Below the pieces are notes generated by a model, which was not told where the DNA came from, did not search any database, and was given only the letters and a program-made list of their open reading frames with translations. A program made the translations under genes and the position numbers. A DNA stretch of 9,612 nucleotides from Parafilimonas sp. (GTDB lineage Bacteria > Bacteroidota > Bacteroidia > Chitinophagales > Chitinophagaceae): NCBI GenBank assembly GCA_023251275.1, contig JAHEZC010000051.1, positions 1 to 9,612 of the forward strand, in the 5' to 3' direction. Shown piece by piece: positions 1 through 6,903 of this stretch. Position 1 is the first letter of the stretch; each line of letters opens with the position of its first letter.

Positions 1-99
1 CTATTAAGTTTTAATAATATTGTACAAATGTGCGCAAATCTTTGATTGAAATAAACTTATGCGGCGATGAAAAGAAGTATAAAAAAAATTATTTGATTT

Positions 100-138
100 A
101 TAAATGCCGGTTAGCTTTACTTTAGCATTTATTTTTTT
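100..138 (+). terminator. Candidate intrinsic terminator or attenuator hairpin
   Basis: ATAAATGC at 100-107 is perfectly complementary to GCATTTAT at 125-132, giving an eight-base-pair stem with a 17-base loop. A run of seven T follows at 132-138. The stem has only two G-C pairs and the loop is large, so it is a weak terminator by sequence alone. It could end transcription of a gene left of the window, or act in the leader if transcription starts further upstream. The proposed actA promoter at 207-214 lies downstream of it, so it would then belong to the upstream unit. Confidence 0.3.
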
Positions 139-206
139 CTGAGAAGCTAGGCAAAATAGTATTTAAAAAATTTTACTGCAGATAATGATTTGTCAATATC
201 GAGTCA

Positions 207-214
207 TATTTTTG
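207..214 (+). promoter_or_regulatory. Candidate Bacteroidota -7 promoter element for the act operon
   Basis: TATTTTTG at 207-214 matches the Bacteroidota sigma-factor -7 consensus TAnnTTTG exactly. A TTTG at 189-192 could be a -33 element, but the 14-base spacing is shorter than the roughly 17-21 usually described, so the -33 match is weak. Transcription would begin around 220, leaving an actA leader of about 40 bases. The position in an AT-rich gap before the first operon gene supports the call. In DNA this AT-rich the motif could also occur by chance. Confidence 0.4.
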
Positions 215-260
215 TAGCTATTCAGGGAATATTTTCCACATCCACAACCGACTTCTGAGT

Positions 261-1502
261 ATGACCCACAGTAGAAGCATTGCCAGGAAACTAACTATTG
301 TTATTGTATTCTATTTATTTATTTTTTGGAGAAACGAAGCATTTGCCCAGGATGGTAAGGCTTTGTTTAATTCCAACTGTGCTTCCTGTCATGCAGTTCA
401 TAAGCAATTGACAGGCCCTGCTTTGGCCGGTGTGGAAGACAGGTGGCCCAATAAAGAGCACCTGCATGCATGGATACGTAACAACCAGGCATTTCTTAAA
501 ACAGGTGACAAGTACGCAAATGATTTATACAACCAGTTTGGCAAGACACCGATGAATGTTTTTACTCAGTTTTCTGATAAGGACATTGATGCTATCCTTA
601 CTTACATTAAATCTGTTCCAGTTCCAGGTACAGGAAATACAACTGCAAATAATACACCAACGCCTGAGAGCAGTGACAGTACACTATTGTTTGGTATTCT
701 TACTTTAATTCTTGCCATTGTAGCCTTTGTGTTGCTGCAGGTTAACAGCAACCTCAGAAAGCTCGCAGATGATAAGGAAGGTATTCCGGCACAGGAGCCT
801 ATTCCTTTCTGGAGAAATAAAGCGTATATAACTTTTGCGACACTGATACTTTTCCTAATTGGAGGATATTATACCGTAATGGGCGCTATCAGCCTTGGGC
901 GCATGCAGAATTATGAACCGAAACAACCCATTTTTTATTCACACAAAGTGCATACCGGCACAAACCAGATCAACTGTATGTATTGCCATGTCGGCGTTTA
1001 CCAGGGCAAGCAGGCAACTATTCCTTCTGTAAATATCTGTATGAATTGCCACATGGCTATCAATGAATACAAAGGAGAGGCATTATATGATTCCGAGGGT
1101 AACGAGGTAAATGGAACCGCAGAAATTCAGAAGCTCTACAAATTTGCCGGTTTTGAAAGTGGGAAACCCTGGGATGCAACCAAAGCAAAACCGATTGAAT
1201 GGGTTAGAATCCATGAACTGCCTGACCATGTATATTTCAACCATTCCCAGCATGTGGTTGCCGGCGGAGTACAATGCCAGACATGTCATGGCGAAGTAAC
1301 AAAGATGAATGAGGTTTACCAGTTTGCCGATCTGAGCATGGGTTGGTGTATCAATTGTCACAGAACTACGGCAGTTAAATTTAATGATAATGGTTTTTAC
1401 AGTATATATGAGAAGTATCATGATGCCATAAAAAATGGTACGATGGACAGTGTTACTGTAAAAGATATTGGCGGCATTGAGTGTCAGAAATGTCATTATT
1501 AG
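261..1502 (+). CDS. actA: ACIII multihaem cytochrome c subunit ActA, with an extra N-terminal monohaem domain
   Basis: This is the multihaem electron-transfer subunit of Alternative Complex III, taking electrons from the ActB iron-sulfur clusters on the periplasmic side. The 413-residue protein opens with a signal peptide (hydrophobic 11-23, likely cleavage after AFA at 29). A class I cytochrome c domain follows (about 31-120) with CASCH at 40-44 and a probable axial Met98. Next come a Pro/Thr/Ser-rich linker (121-140) and two membrane helices (about 142-161 and 188-210). The C-terminal domain has five CXXCH motifs, starting at residues 239, 260, 339, 363 and 408, the last just before the C-terminus. 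Two helices place both haem domains in the periplasm. The five-haem C-terminal part is the canonical ActA; the monohaem part is an addition relative to short pentahaem forms such as that of Rhodothermus marinus. No in-frame ATG lies nearby upstream and the signal peptide begins directly, so ATG 261 is the likely start. No clear Shine-Dalgarno is seen. First gene of the operon. Confidence 0.93.
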   Translation: MTHSRSIARKLTIVIVFYLFIFWRNEAFAQDGKALFNSNCASCHAVHKQLTGPALAGVEDRWPNKEHLHAWIRNNQAFLKTGDKYANDLYNQFGKTPMNVFTQFSDKDIDAILTYIKSVPVPGTGNTTANNTPTPESSDSTLLFGILTLILAIVAFVLLQVNSNLRKLADDKEGIPAQEPIPFWRNKAYITFATLILFLIGGYYTVMGAISLGRMQNYEPKQPIFYSHKVHTGTNQINCMYCHVGVYQGKQATIPSVNICMNCHMAINEYKGEALYDSEGNEVNGTAEIQKLYKFAGFESGKPWDATKAKPIEWVRIHELPDHVYFNHSQHVVAGGVQCQTCHGEVTKMNEVYQFADLSMGWCINCHRTTAVKFNDNGFYSIYEKYHDAIKNGTMDSVTVKDIGGIECQKCHY

Positions 1503-1567
1503 GCAGTATTCCATAAATTGAAGGGAAATAACGACAGGTTAAAATCGAATTTTATTCAATTATAAAA

Positions 1568-1583
1568 AGTCCCTTTAGGGATT
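1568..1583 (+). promoter_or_regulatory. Short hairpin in the actB translation-initiation region
   Basis: AGTCCC (1568-1573) and GGGATT (1578-1583) form a six-pair stem, including one G-T pair, around the four-base loop TTTA. It ends seven bases before the actB ATG. The only purine-rich ribosome-binding candidates for actB are GGGA (1578-1581), inside the stem, and AGGG (1584-1587), immediately 3' of it. The structure is therefore placed to affect initiation. The pairing is seen directly; a regulatory role is inference. Confidence 0.4.
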
Positions 1584-1590
1584 AGGGTGT

Positions 1591-4500
1591 ATGAGTCAGA
1601 AAAAGCATTGGCAAAGTTTCGGCGAGCTCAATAATTCGGATGAATTTCAGCAATCCGTTCAGGATGAATTTCGTGAAGAATTGCCTTTCGCATCCGGGGA
1701 TAAAGGTTTTCTCGAAACAGCTACACCAAGAAGGGATTTCCTTAAATACCTGGGATTCAGCACTGCTGCGGCTGCTATTGCAGCAAGCTGTGAAATTCCG
1801 GTAAAGAAGGCGATACCTTTTGCCAACAAGCCTGAAGATATTGTACCGGGCGTTTCAAATTATTATGCGACTACTTATGTGCAGGATGGCGATGCCGTCA
1901 GTGTTTTGGCTAAAGTAAGAGATGGCCGTCCCATTAAAATTGAAGGTAATGATCTTTCTCCCATTACGCAGGGCGGTACATCTGCAAGAGTGCAGGCCTC
2001 AGTTCTCGATCTGTATGATTTAAACAGGCTTCGTTATCCTACCATTAACAGGAGCGAAGTATCGTTCGAGGCATTTGATAAGAACCTGGTGCAGGATTTA
2101 ACAGGATTAGGCGGTGCGCCTGTTGTTCTTTTAACGAGCACAATCACTTCTCCTTCTGCAAAAGAAGTCATTAATCAATTTTTGGCAAAATACCCTGGTA
2201 GCCGTCACGTTGTATATGATGCAATTTCTCATACCGGGATGTTGCTTGCCAATGAAGCAACATACGGCAAAAGAGCCATCCCATCTTACCGATTCGACAA
2301 CGCAAAAGTGATTGTAAGCCTCGGGGCAGATTTTCTCGGCACGTGGTTAAGCCCTGTTGAATTTGCGAAACAATATTCAAAAGGCAGGAAAATAAATGAG
2401 AAATCTCCAGAAATGAGCAAACACTTTCACTTTGAGAGTGTTTTGAGCCTCACCGGGGCCAATGCTGATGAAAGATTTTTACACCGTCCTTCCGAACAAG
2501 GAGCCATAGTTACAGCTTTATGGAATGCCATCAATGGGCAGGGCGCAGGCAATATCACTGATAAGGTGCTGAAAGCAGGAATTGAAAAAGCTGCGCAAAC
2601 TCTTAATCAAAATAAGGGATCAGCTTTAGTTGTATGCGGCAGTAATGATACAAATACGCAGATCGTAGTTAATGCTATTAACGAAGCATTGCAATCCGGC
2701 GGTAAGACCATAGATTGGTCCGCAACTGCCAATTACCGACAGGGTATTGATGGTGATTTCGTAAAACTGGCAGATGATATGAATGCAGGATCGGTCGGCG
2801 CATTATTCATATATGGCGCTAACCCAGCTTATACATGGTTTGACAGTAAAAAATTTGCGGATGGTTGTAAAAAGGTTAAAGTGACCGTTTCATTCAATTC
2901 CAAAGCAGATGAGACAACGCAACTATGCAAATATGTAATCCCCGATCACCATTACCTTGAAAGCTGGGGCGACTCAGAACCTAAAGCCGGACATTTTTCA
3001 TTTATACAGCCTGCTATCTACCCGTTGTTTAAAACACGGCAGTGGCAGGATAGCTTATTGAAATGGAGCGGCGCCACGACAGACTATCTTGCTTTTCTAA
3101 AAAATTACTGGATACCTAAATTGGGTGGTGAACCTGCCTGGGACAAAGCCCTGCAGGATGGTATCATCAAACCATCAACAGAACCTATCCCAGGTGGCAG
3201 CACTTTTAATAGCACAGGCGTAGGAGCGGCGGCAGCAGCCATCGCTGGCACAAAAGGTGGCAATACTGAATTAGTCTTATACCAAAAAGTTTCAATAGGA
3301 GCGGGGCAAGGAAATGGCAATCCATGGCTGATGGAAATGCCTGACCCGATTACGAAAGCTACATGGGATAATTATGTAATCATTTCGCCTGCAATGGCAA
3401 AAACATTGCTGAATATTGATCTTGGCAGTTCCAGCCAGGCAGATGCTTATGAGGTGCATCCTGATAAAAAGATGGTCACAGTTACTGTGAATGGGAAAGC
3501 CCCAGTCACCTTGCCTGCGTTAATCATTCCTGGAACCCATCCCAATGTTATCGGCATAGCAGTAGGTTATGGCCGGACGGAAAAAATTGGCAAAGCTTCT
3601 GCCGGTGTAGGGCAAAATGTTTTTCACTTATCGAGTCTTGCAAATAATGCCGTAAGTTTTGCTGTAAATGATGTGGGTATTGCAGATGCAAAAAATACCT
3701 ATAAAATTGCGCTTACTCAAACACATAATGTTATAACTACCCCGCAGGGTACCCGTACAGAAGTATTCAAAGAATTGACATTTGCCGATTTCAAAAAAAA
3801 TCCGGGAGAAATCCGTGAGGATAGGGAAAAAGAATTAAAACCCTGGGGTGGTCTTGAAAAATTCGAATCACAGGGAACTCTTTATCAGCCATTCGATAAG
3901 CCTGGTATTCATTGGGGTATGAGCATAGATCTCAACTCCTGTATAGGCTGCAATGCATGTGTAATTGCCTGTCACGCAGAAAACAATGTTCCCGTTGTAG
4001 GCAAGAGTGAAGTGCTTCGCTATCACGATATGCACTGGCTTCGGATAGATCGCTACTATAGTGGTGATATTGATAATCCTAATGTTACGTTTCAGCCGAT
4101 GCTGTGTCAGCATTGTGATAATGCACCTTGTGAAAATGTATGCCCTGTCGCAGCTACGAACCATAGTTCTGAGGGATTAAATCAAATGGCTTATAACCGT
4201 TGTATCGGTACACGTTATTGCGCCAATAACTGTCCTTTTAAAGTACGTCGGTTCAACTGGGCAGATTATACGGGTGCAGACAGTTTTCCAAATAACCAGG
4301 ATCAGCAGTGGGTGGGTAAGCTGGATGATGTAGTACACCAGATGAACGATGATTTATCAAGAATGGTATTAAACCCGGATGTTACGGTTCGCTCCCGTGG
4401 TGTAATTGAAAAATGTTCATTTTGTGTGCAGCGCCTGCAGGAGGGTAAATTAAAAGCAAAGAAAGAAAGCAGACCGCTAAAAAGCGGTGAGAATAATGAA

Positions 4501-4716
4501 TGGGATATCAAAACTGCCTGTCAACAGGCTTGTCCTGCAGACGCAATTGTTTTTGGAAATGCAAATGACAGCAAGAGTGCTATTACTGAAATGCGTTACC
4601 AAAATCTAAACAGAACATTTTATGCGCTTGAGCAATTGCACGTTTTACCAAATGTAAATTATCTGGCTAAAGTGAGAAATGCAGATGAAACAGGAGAAAA
4701 TAAGGCTGAGGGATAG
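1591..4716 (+). CDS. actB: ACIII iron-sulfur / molybdopterin-oxidoreductase-like subunit ActB
   Basis: This is the large periplasmic ACIII subunit that carries electrons through iron-sulfur clusters towards ActA. It has 1041 residues. A 44-residue leader (HWQSFGELNN-like) precedes the twin-arginine motif TPRRDFLK (45-52), a hydrophobic Ala-rich stretch and Cys67 (AASC, lipobox-like). This matches the family named TAT-variant-translocated molybdopterin oxidoreductase. Residues about 86-700 resemble a molybdopterin enzyme (RPIKIEGN 113-120, YGANP 408-412, HHYLESWGD 453-461). Characterised ActB proteins bind no molybdenum cofactor there. The C-terminal ferredoxin-like domain has Cys784/787/790/794; Cys839/842/847/851; Cys871/877/881, where Thr874 replaces the usual second Cys; and Cys942/945/977/981. 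This fits three [4Fe-4S] clusters and one [3Fe-4S], as reported for ACIII. An Ala-rich loop lies at 546-552. ATG 1591 is supported by the extended Tat leader beginning there. The gene sits 88 bases after actA. Confidence 0.95.
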   Translation: MSQKKHWQSFGELNNSDEFQQSVQDEFREELPFASGDKGFLETATPRRDFLKYLGFSTAAAAIAASCEIPVKKAIPFANKPEDIVPGVSNYYATTYVQDGDAVSVLAKVRDGRPIKIEGNDLSPITQGGTSARVQASVLDLYDLNRLRYPTINRSEVSFEAFDKNLVQDLTGLGGAPVVLLTSTITSPSAKEVINQFLAKYPGSRHVVYDAISHTGMLLANEATYGKRAIPSYRFDNAKVIVSLGADFLGTWLSPVEFAKQYSKGRKINEKSPEMSKHFHFESVLSLTGANADERFLHRPSEQGAIVTALWNAINGQGAGNITDKVLKAGIEKAAQTLNQNKGSALVVCGSNDTNTQIVVNAINEALQSGGKTIDWSATANYRQGIDGDFVKLADDMNAGSVGALFIYGANPAYTWFDSKKFADGCKKVKVTVSFNSKADETTQLCKYVIPDHHYLESWGDSEPKAGHFSFIQPAIYPLFKTRQWQDSLLKWSGATTDYLAFLKNYWIPKLGGEPAWDKALQDGIIKPSTEPIPGGSTFNSTGVGAAAAAIAGTKGGNTELVLYQKVSIGAGQGNGNPWLMEMPDPITKATWDNYVIISPAMAKTLLNIDLGSSSQADAYEVHPDKKMVTVTVNGKAPVTLPALIIPGTHPNVIGIAVGYGRTEKIGKASAGVGQNVFHLSSLANNAVSFAVNDVGIADAKNTYKIALTQTHNVITTPQGTRTEVFKELTFADFKKNPGEIREDREKELKPWGGLEKFESQGTLYQPFDKPGIHWGMSIDLNSCIGCNACVIACHAENNVPVVGKSEVLRYHDMHWLRIDRYYSGDIDNPNVTFQPMLCQHCDNAPCENVCPVAATNHSSEGLNQMAYNRCIGTRYCANNCPFKVRRFNWADYTGADSFPNNQDQQWVGKLDDVVHQMNDDLSRMVLNPDVTVRSRGVIEKCSFCVQRLQEGKLKAKKESRPLKSGENNEWDIKTACQQACPADAIVFGNANDSKSAITEMRYQNLNRTFYALEQLHVLPNVNYLAKVRNADETGENKAEG

Positions 4717-4731
4717 TGAATATTTTGAATG

Positions 4732-4760
4732 GTTGCTTTATAAAAATTTTATCCGGCAAC
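4732..4760 (+). other. Imperfect inverted repeat in the actB-actC gap
   Basis: GTTGC (4732-4736) and GCAAC (4756-4760) are complementary, and an inner ATAA/TTAT pairing (4740-4743 with 4749-4752) could extend the structure across an internal loop. No T-run follows directly, so it does not look like an intrinsic terminator. It might be an RNA processing or stability element between two operon genes, or chance in AT-rich DNA. Confidence 0.2.
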
Positions 4761-4779
4761 GGTTTTAAACAAAGACCAA

Positions 4780-6219
4780 ATGCATCTTAAGTACGAATCA
4801 CAATTGCGGGAACCACTGGTGAATGGCGATAAAAATTATCACCAGGTAACAGAAGATATTTGCCGTCCCATTGAAGTAAGGCCAACAAAGCTATGGTATA
4901 TCGGTTTTTTTATTTCTGTTGCCTTATTGCTTTTCGGTGTGTATAGTGTCTATAGAGAGGTAACTTATGGTATAGGACAATGGAATCTGAATAGAACAGT
5001 TGGCTGGGGATGGGATATTACCAACTTTGTATGGTGGATCGGTATCGGTCATGCAGGTACACTTATTTCGGCCATCTTATTGCTTTTCAGGCAGGGATGG
5101 AGAACCGGCGTAAACCGTGCTGCTGAAGCGATGACAATTTTTGCGGTGATCTGCGCAGGCCAGTTTCCATTATGGCACATGGGTCGTGTGTGGATGGCGT
5201 TTTTCGTGTTTCCTTATCCGAACACAAGGGGACCGCTCTGGATAAATTTTAACTCACCTCTGTTGTGGGATGTATTTGCTATTTCTACTTATTTTACCGT
5301 ATCCTTATTATTCTGGTACACAGGATTATTGCCCGATTTCGGTACTATCAGGGACCGGGCGAAAACAAAATTGCGCAAAAAACTATATGGCATTGTTTCA
5401 TTTGGCTGGAGCGGCTCCACAAAACATTGGCAAAGGCACGAAAGTCTCGCATTAGTTTTAGCAGGCCTTAGTACACCGTTGGTATTATCAGTACATACCA
5501 TTGTGTCTTTCGACTTCGCCACATCAGTTGTTCCCGGTTGGCATACTACCATTTTCCCTCCCTACTTTGTTGCCGGGGCTATTTTTTCCGGATTTGCAAT
5601 GGTACAATCGTTAATGGTGATTCTCCGGAAAGTATTTAACCTTCAGGACTATATCACTTTGGGCCATATTGAGGCGATGAATAAAGTAATCGTCTTAACA
5701 GGTTCCATTGTTGGTTGTGCTTACCTGACTGAATTGTTTATGGGCTGGTACAGCCAGAATAAGTATGAACAGTATGCATTTTTTTACACAAGGGCAAACC
5801 TCTTCAGCCCTTACGGATGGAGTTATTGGGGAATGATGACCTGTAATGTAATAAGCCCGCAAATCTTTTGGTTTCGCAAACTCAGAAGAAACCTGTATGT
5901 TACTTTCTTTATGAGCGTTGTAGTAAATATTGGCATGTGGTTCGAAAGGTTTGTGATAATTGTTACATCGTTATTTCGTGATTATCTGCCTTCAAGCTGG
6001 CCAGTTTATTACAGCCCCACAATATTTGAAATGGGATTTTATTTGGGCTCCTTCGGTTTGTTCTTTACCTGTTTCTTCCTGTTTGCAAAATATTTTCCGG
6101 TTATTGCAATTGCAGAAATAAAGCATGTTTTAAAAACAAGCGGGGAAAACTATAAAGAAAAAGTCGGGGATATTGAAAAAGAGCCGGTTGAAGAATTTGC
6201 GCATCAATATGCACATTAA
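4780..6219 (+). CDS. actC: ACIII NrfD-like integral membrane subunit ActC
   Basis: This is the NrfD/PsrC-family membrane subunit of ACIII, which in this complex houses the quinol-oxidation site near the periplasmic face next to ActB. The 479-residue protein has a soluble N-terminal arm (1-36) and about ten hydrophobic helices, roughly at 38-58, 84-104, 115-144, 161-182, 223-245, 262-284, 302-323, 345-365, 372-397 and 415-440. A charged C-terminal tail follows (446-479). Conserved-looking polar residues within or near helices include His91 (GIGHAGTLISA), His133 (FPLWHMGR), Asp164 (LLWDVF) and His239 (SVHTIVSFDF). Buried His/Asp residues of this kind are implicated in quinol binding and proton transfer in the family, but I cannot assign them individually here. 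The start at ATG 4780 gives the usual N-terminal arm, and length is normal. It lies 63 bases after actB. It is paralogous to actF, which has the same fold. Confidence 0.95.
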   Translation: MHLKYESQLREPLVNGDKNYHQVTEDICRPIEVRPTKLWYIGFFISVALLLFGVYSVYREVTYGIGQWNLNRTVGWGWDITNFVWWIGIGHAGTLISAILLLFRQGWRTGVNRAAEAMTIFAVICAGQFPLWHMGRVWMAFFVFPYPNTRGPLWINFNSPLLWDVFAISTYFTVSLLFWYTGLLPDFGTIRDRAKTKLRKKLYGIVSFGWSGSTKHWQRHESLALVLAGLSTPLVLSVHTIVSFDFATSVVPGWHTTIFPPYFVAGAIFSGFAMVQSLMVILRKVFNLQDYITLGHIEAMNKVIVLTGSIVGCAYLTELFMGWYSQNKYEQYAFFYTRANLFSPYGWSYWGMMTCNVISPQIFWFRKLRRNLYVTFFMSVVVNIGMWFERFVIIVTSLFRDYLPSSWPVYYSPTIFEMGFYLGSFGLFFTCFFLFAKYFPVIAIAEIKHVLKTSGENYKEKVGDIEKEPVEEFAHQYAH

Positions 6220-6289
6220 TCAAAAGGAAAATTTTTTTGACAATTGAATTTGATTAATAAATAAAGCTTATGACTTAAAGCTCAGCAAT

Positions 6290-6880
6290 ATGGCAAATAA
6301 AAATTTTGTTGTTGGTTGTTTTGATGATGAAGCAGTGTTGTTTCCTGCTGTGAAAAAGGTGCGTATGGCAGGGTATAAAATTCACGACGTATATACACCG
6401 TATGCCGTGCATGGGCTGGATCATGCCTTAGGTTTAAGAGAAACAAGCTTGCATACTGCCGGCTTCATTTATGGCATTACCGGCACCGCCACCGCTTTGG
6501 GCGGTATAGGCTGGATTTTATCGTGGGATTGGCCATTAAATTTCGGCGGGAAGCCTCATTTTGCTTTACCGGCATGGATACCAATCACATTTGAATTAAC
6601 CGTATTATTTGCATCTATAGGGATGGTACTCACATTTTGCTATCTGTGCCAAATGGCGCCTTTTGTAAAAAAACACCAGTTTCATTCACGGGCTACTGAC
6701 GATGCATTTGTCATGGTAGTTGAACCAACTCCTAAAACCAATCTTGAAGATTTGAAAGCTTTCTTAAGTGCAAACGGTGCAACTGAAATTGAAGTACAGG
6801 AAGCTGAAGCCGGCTGGTGGTTGGGAACTTATGATAAGCAACAAAAACTGGTAAGAGATAAAGGGATTGAAGTCGCATAA
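6290..6880 (+). CDS. actD: ACIII subunit ActD (DUF3341 family)
   Basis: This is the small membrane subunit of ACIII, of the DUF3341 family. It has no known cofactor and is thought to be structural, packing against the membrane core. The 196-residue protein has a soluble N-terminal domain (1-50, beginning NFVVGCFDDEAVLFPAVKKV), two membrane helices (about 54-78 and 96-121) joined by a Trp/Pro-rich hairpin (SWDWPLNFGGKPHF), and a soluble C-terminal domain. The C-terminal part carries FHSRATDDAFVMVVE (131-145), typical of the family, and a small alpha/beta segment (150-180). No haem or iron-sulfur motif is present. The 70-base gap after actC is AT-rich and shows no convincing promoter. ATG 6290 opens directly on the conserved N-terminus, so the start is secure. 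The actE start lies 19 bases after its stop. Confidence 0.93.
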   Translation: MANKNFVVGCFDDEAVLFPAVKKVRMAGYKIHDVYTPYAVHGLDHALGLRETSLHTAGFIYGITGTATALGGIGWILSWDWPLNFGGKPHFALPAWIPITFELTVLFASIGMVLTFCYLCQMAPFVKKHQFHSRATDDAFVMVVEPTPKTNLEDLKAFLSANGATEIEVQEAEAGWWLGTYDKQQKLVRDKGIEVA

Positions 6881-6885
6881 TCCAA

Positions 6886-6903
6886 ATGAAAAAAGTAAAA
6901 TGA
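6886..6903 (+). other. Five-codon mini-ORF overlapping the actE start
   Basis: An ATG at 6886 opens a five-codon frame (MKKVK) whose TGA stop (6901-6903) overlaps the actE ATG (6900-6902) as ATGA. It begins five bases after the actD stop. Such an overlap would allow ribosomes to re-initiate at actE and couple it to actD. The local sequence is almost all A, so chance is a serious alternative, and no clear ribosome-binding site precedes it. Confidence 0.2.

Larger units (their letters stand above)
1..260. other. AT-rich intergenic leader upstream of actA
   Basis: No credible gene lies here. The first plus-strand frame is open from the window edge to a TGA at 43-45 and could be the last 14 codons of an upstream gene, but this is too short to support. 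The other two plus frames stop within the first 12 bases. The stretch holds a nine-codon mini-ORF (67-96), a hairpin with a T-run (100-138), a Bacteroidota-like -7 element (207-214) and a short palindrome, GGAATATTTTCC (226-237). It is much richer in A+T than the genes that follow, as expected for a promoter region. Confidence 0.7.

Noticed and set aside
1..45. Tail of an upstream gene ending at TGA 43-45
   Set aside because: Only 14 codons are visible in an AT-rich stretch; nothing distinguishes them from chance.
1083..1514. 143-codon open frame on the minus strand inside actA
   Set aside because: It lies antisense to the conserved haem domain and has no recognisable motif; it is explained by codon bias of actA.
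3216..3249. Ala-rich run in ActB (546-552) as a repeat expansion or insertion
   Set aside because: It is a short low-complexity loop with mixed Ala codons and an uninterrupted frame, so there is no sign of a recent expansion.
3868..4164. 98-codon minus-strand frame opposite the ActB ferredoxin domain
   Set aside because: It is a shadow of a strongly conserved coding region, and the protein has no family features.
6237..6265. TTGACA at 6237-6242 as an internal promoter before actD
   Set aside because: It resembles a proteobacterial -35 box, which is not the Bacteroidota type, and no good TAnnTTTG lies at the right distance; the closest, TGAATTTG, has a mismatch and no spaced -33 element.
6867..6899. 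A longer actE starting at TTG 6867 inside actD
   Set aside because: It adds eleven polar residues ahead of a complete lipoprotein signal peptide; ATG 6900 gives a normal signal with the lipobox at residues 16-19.
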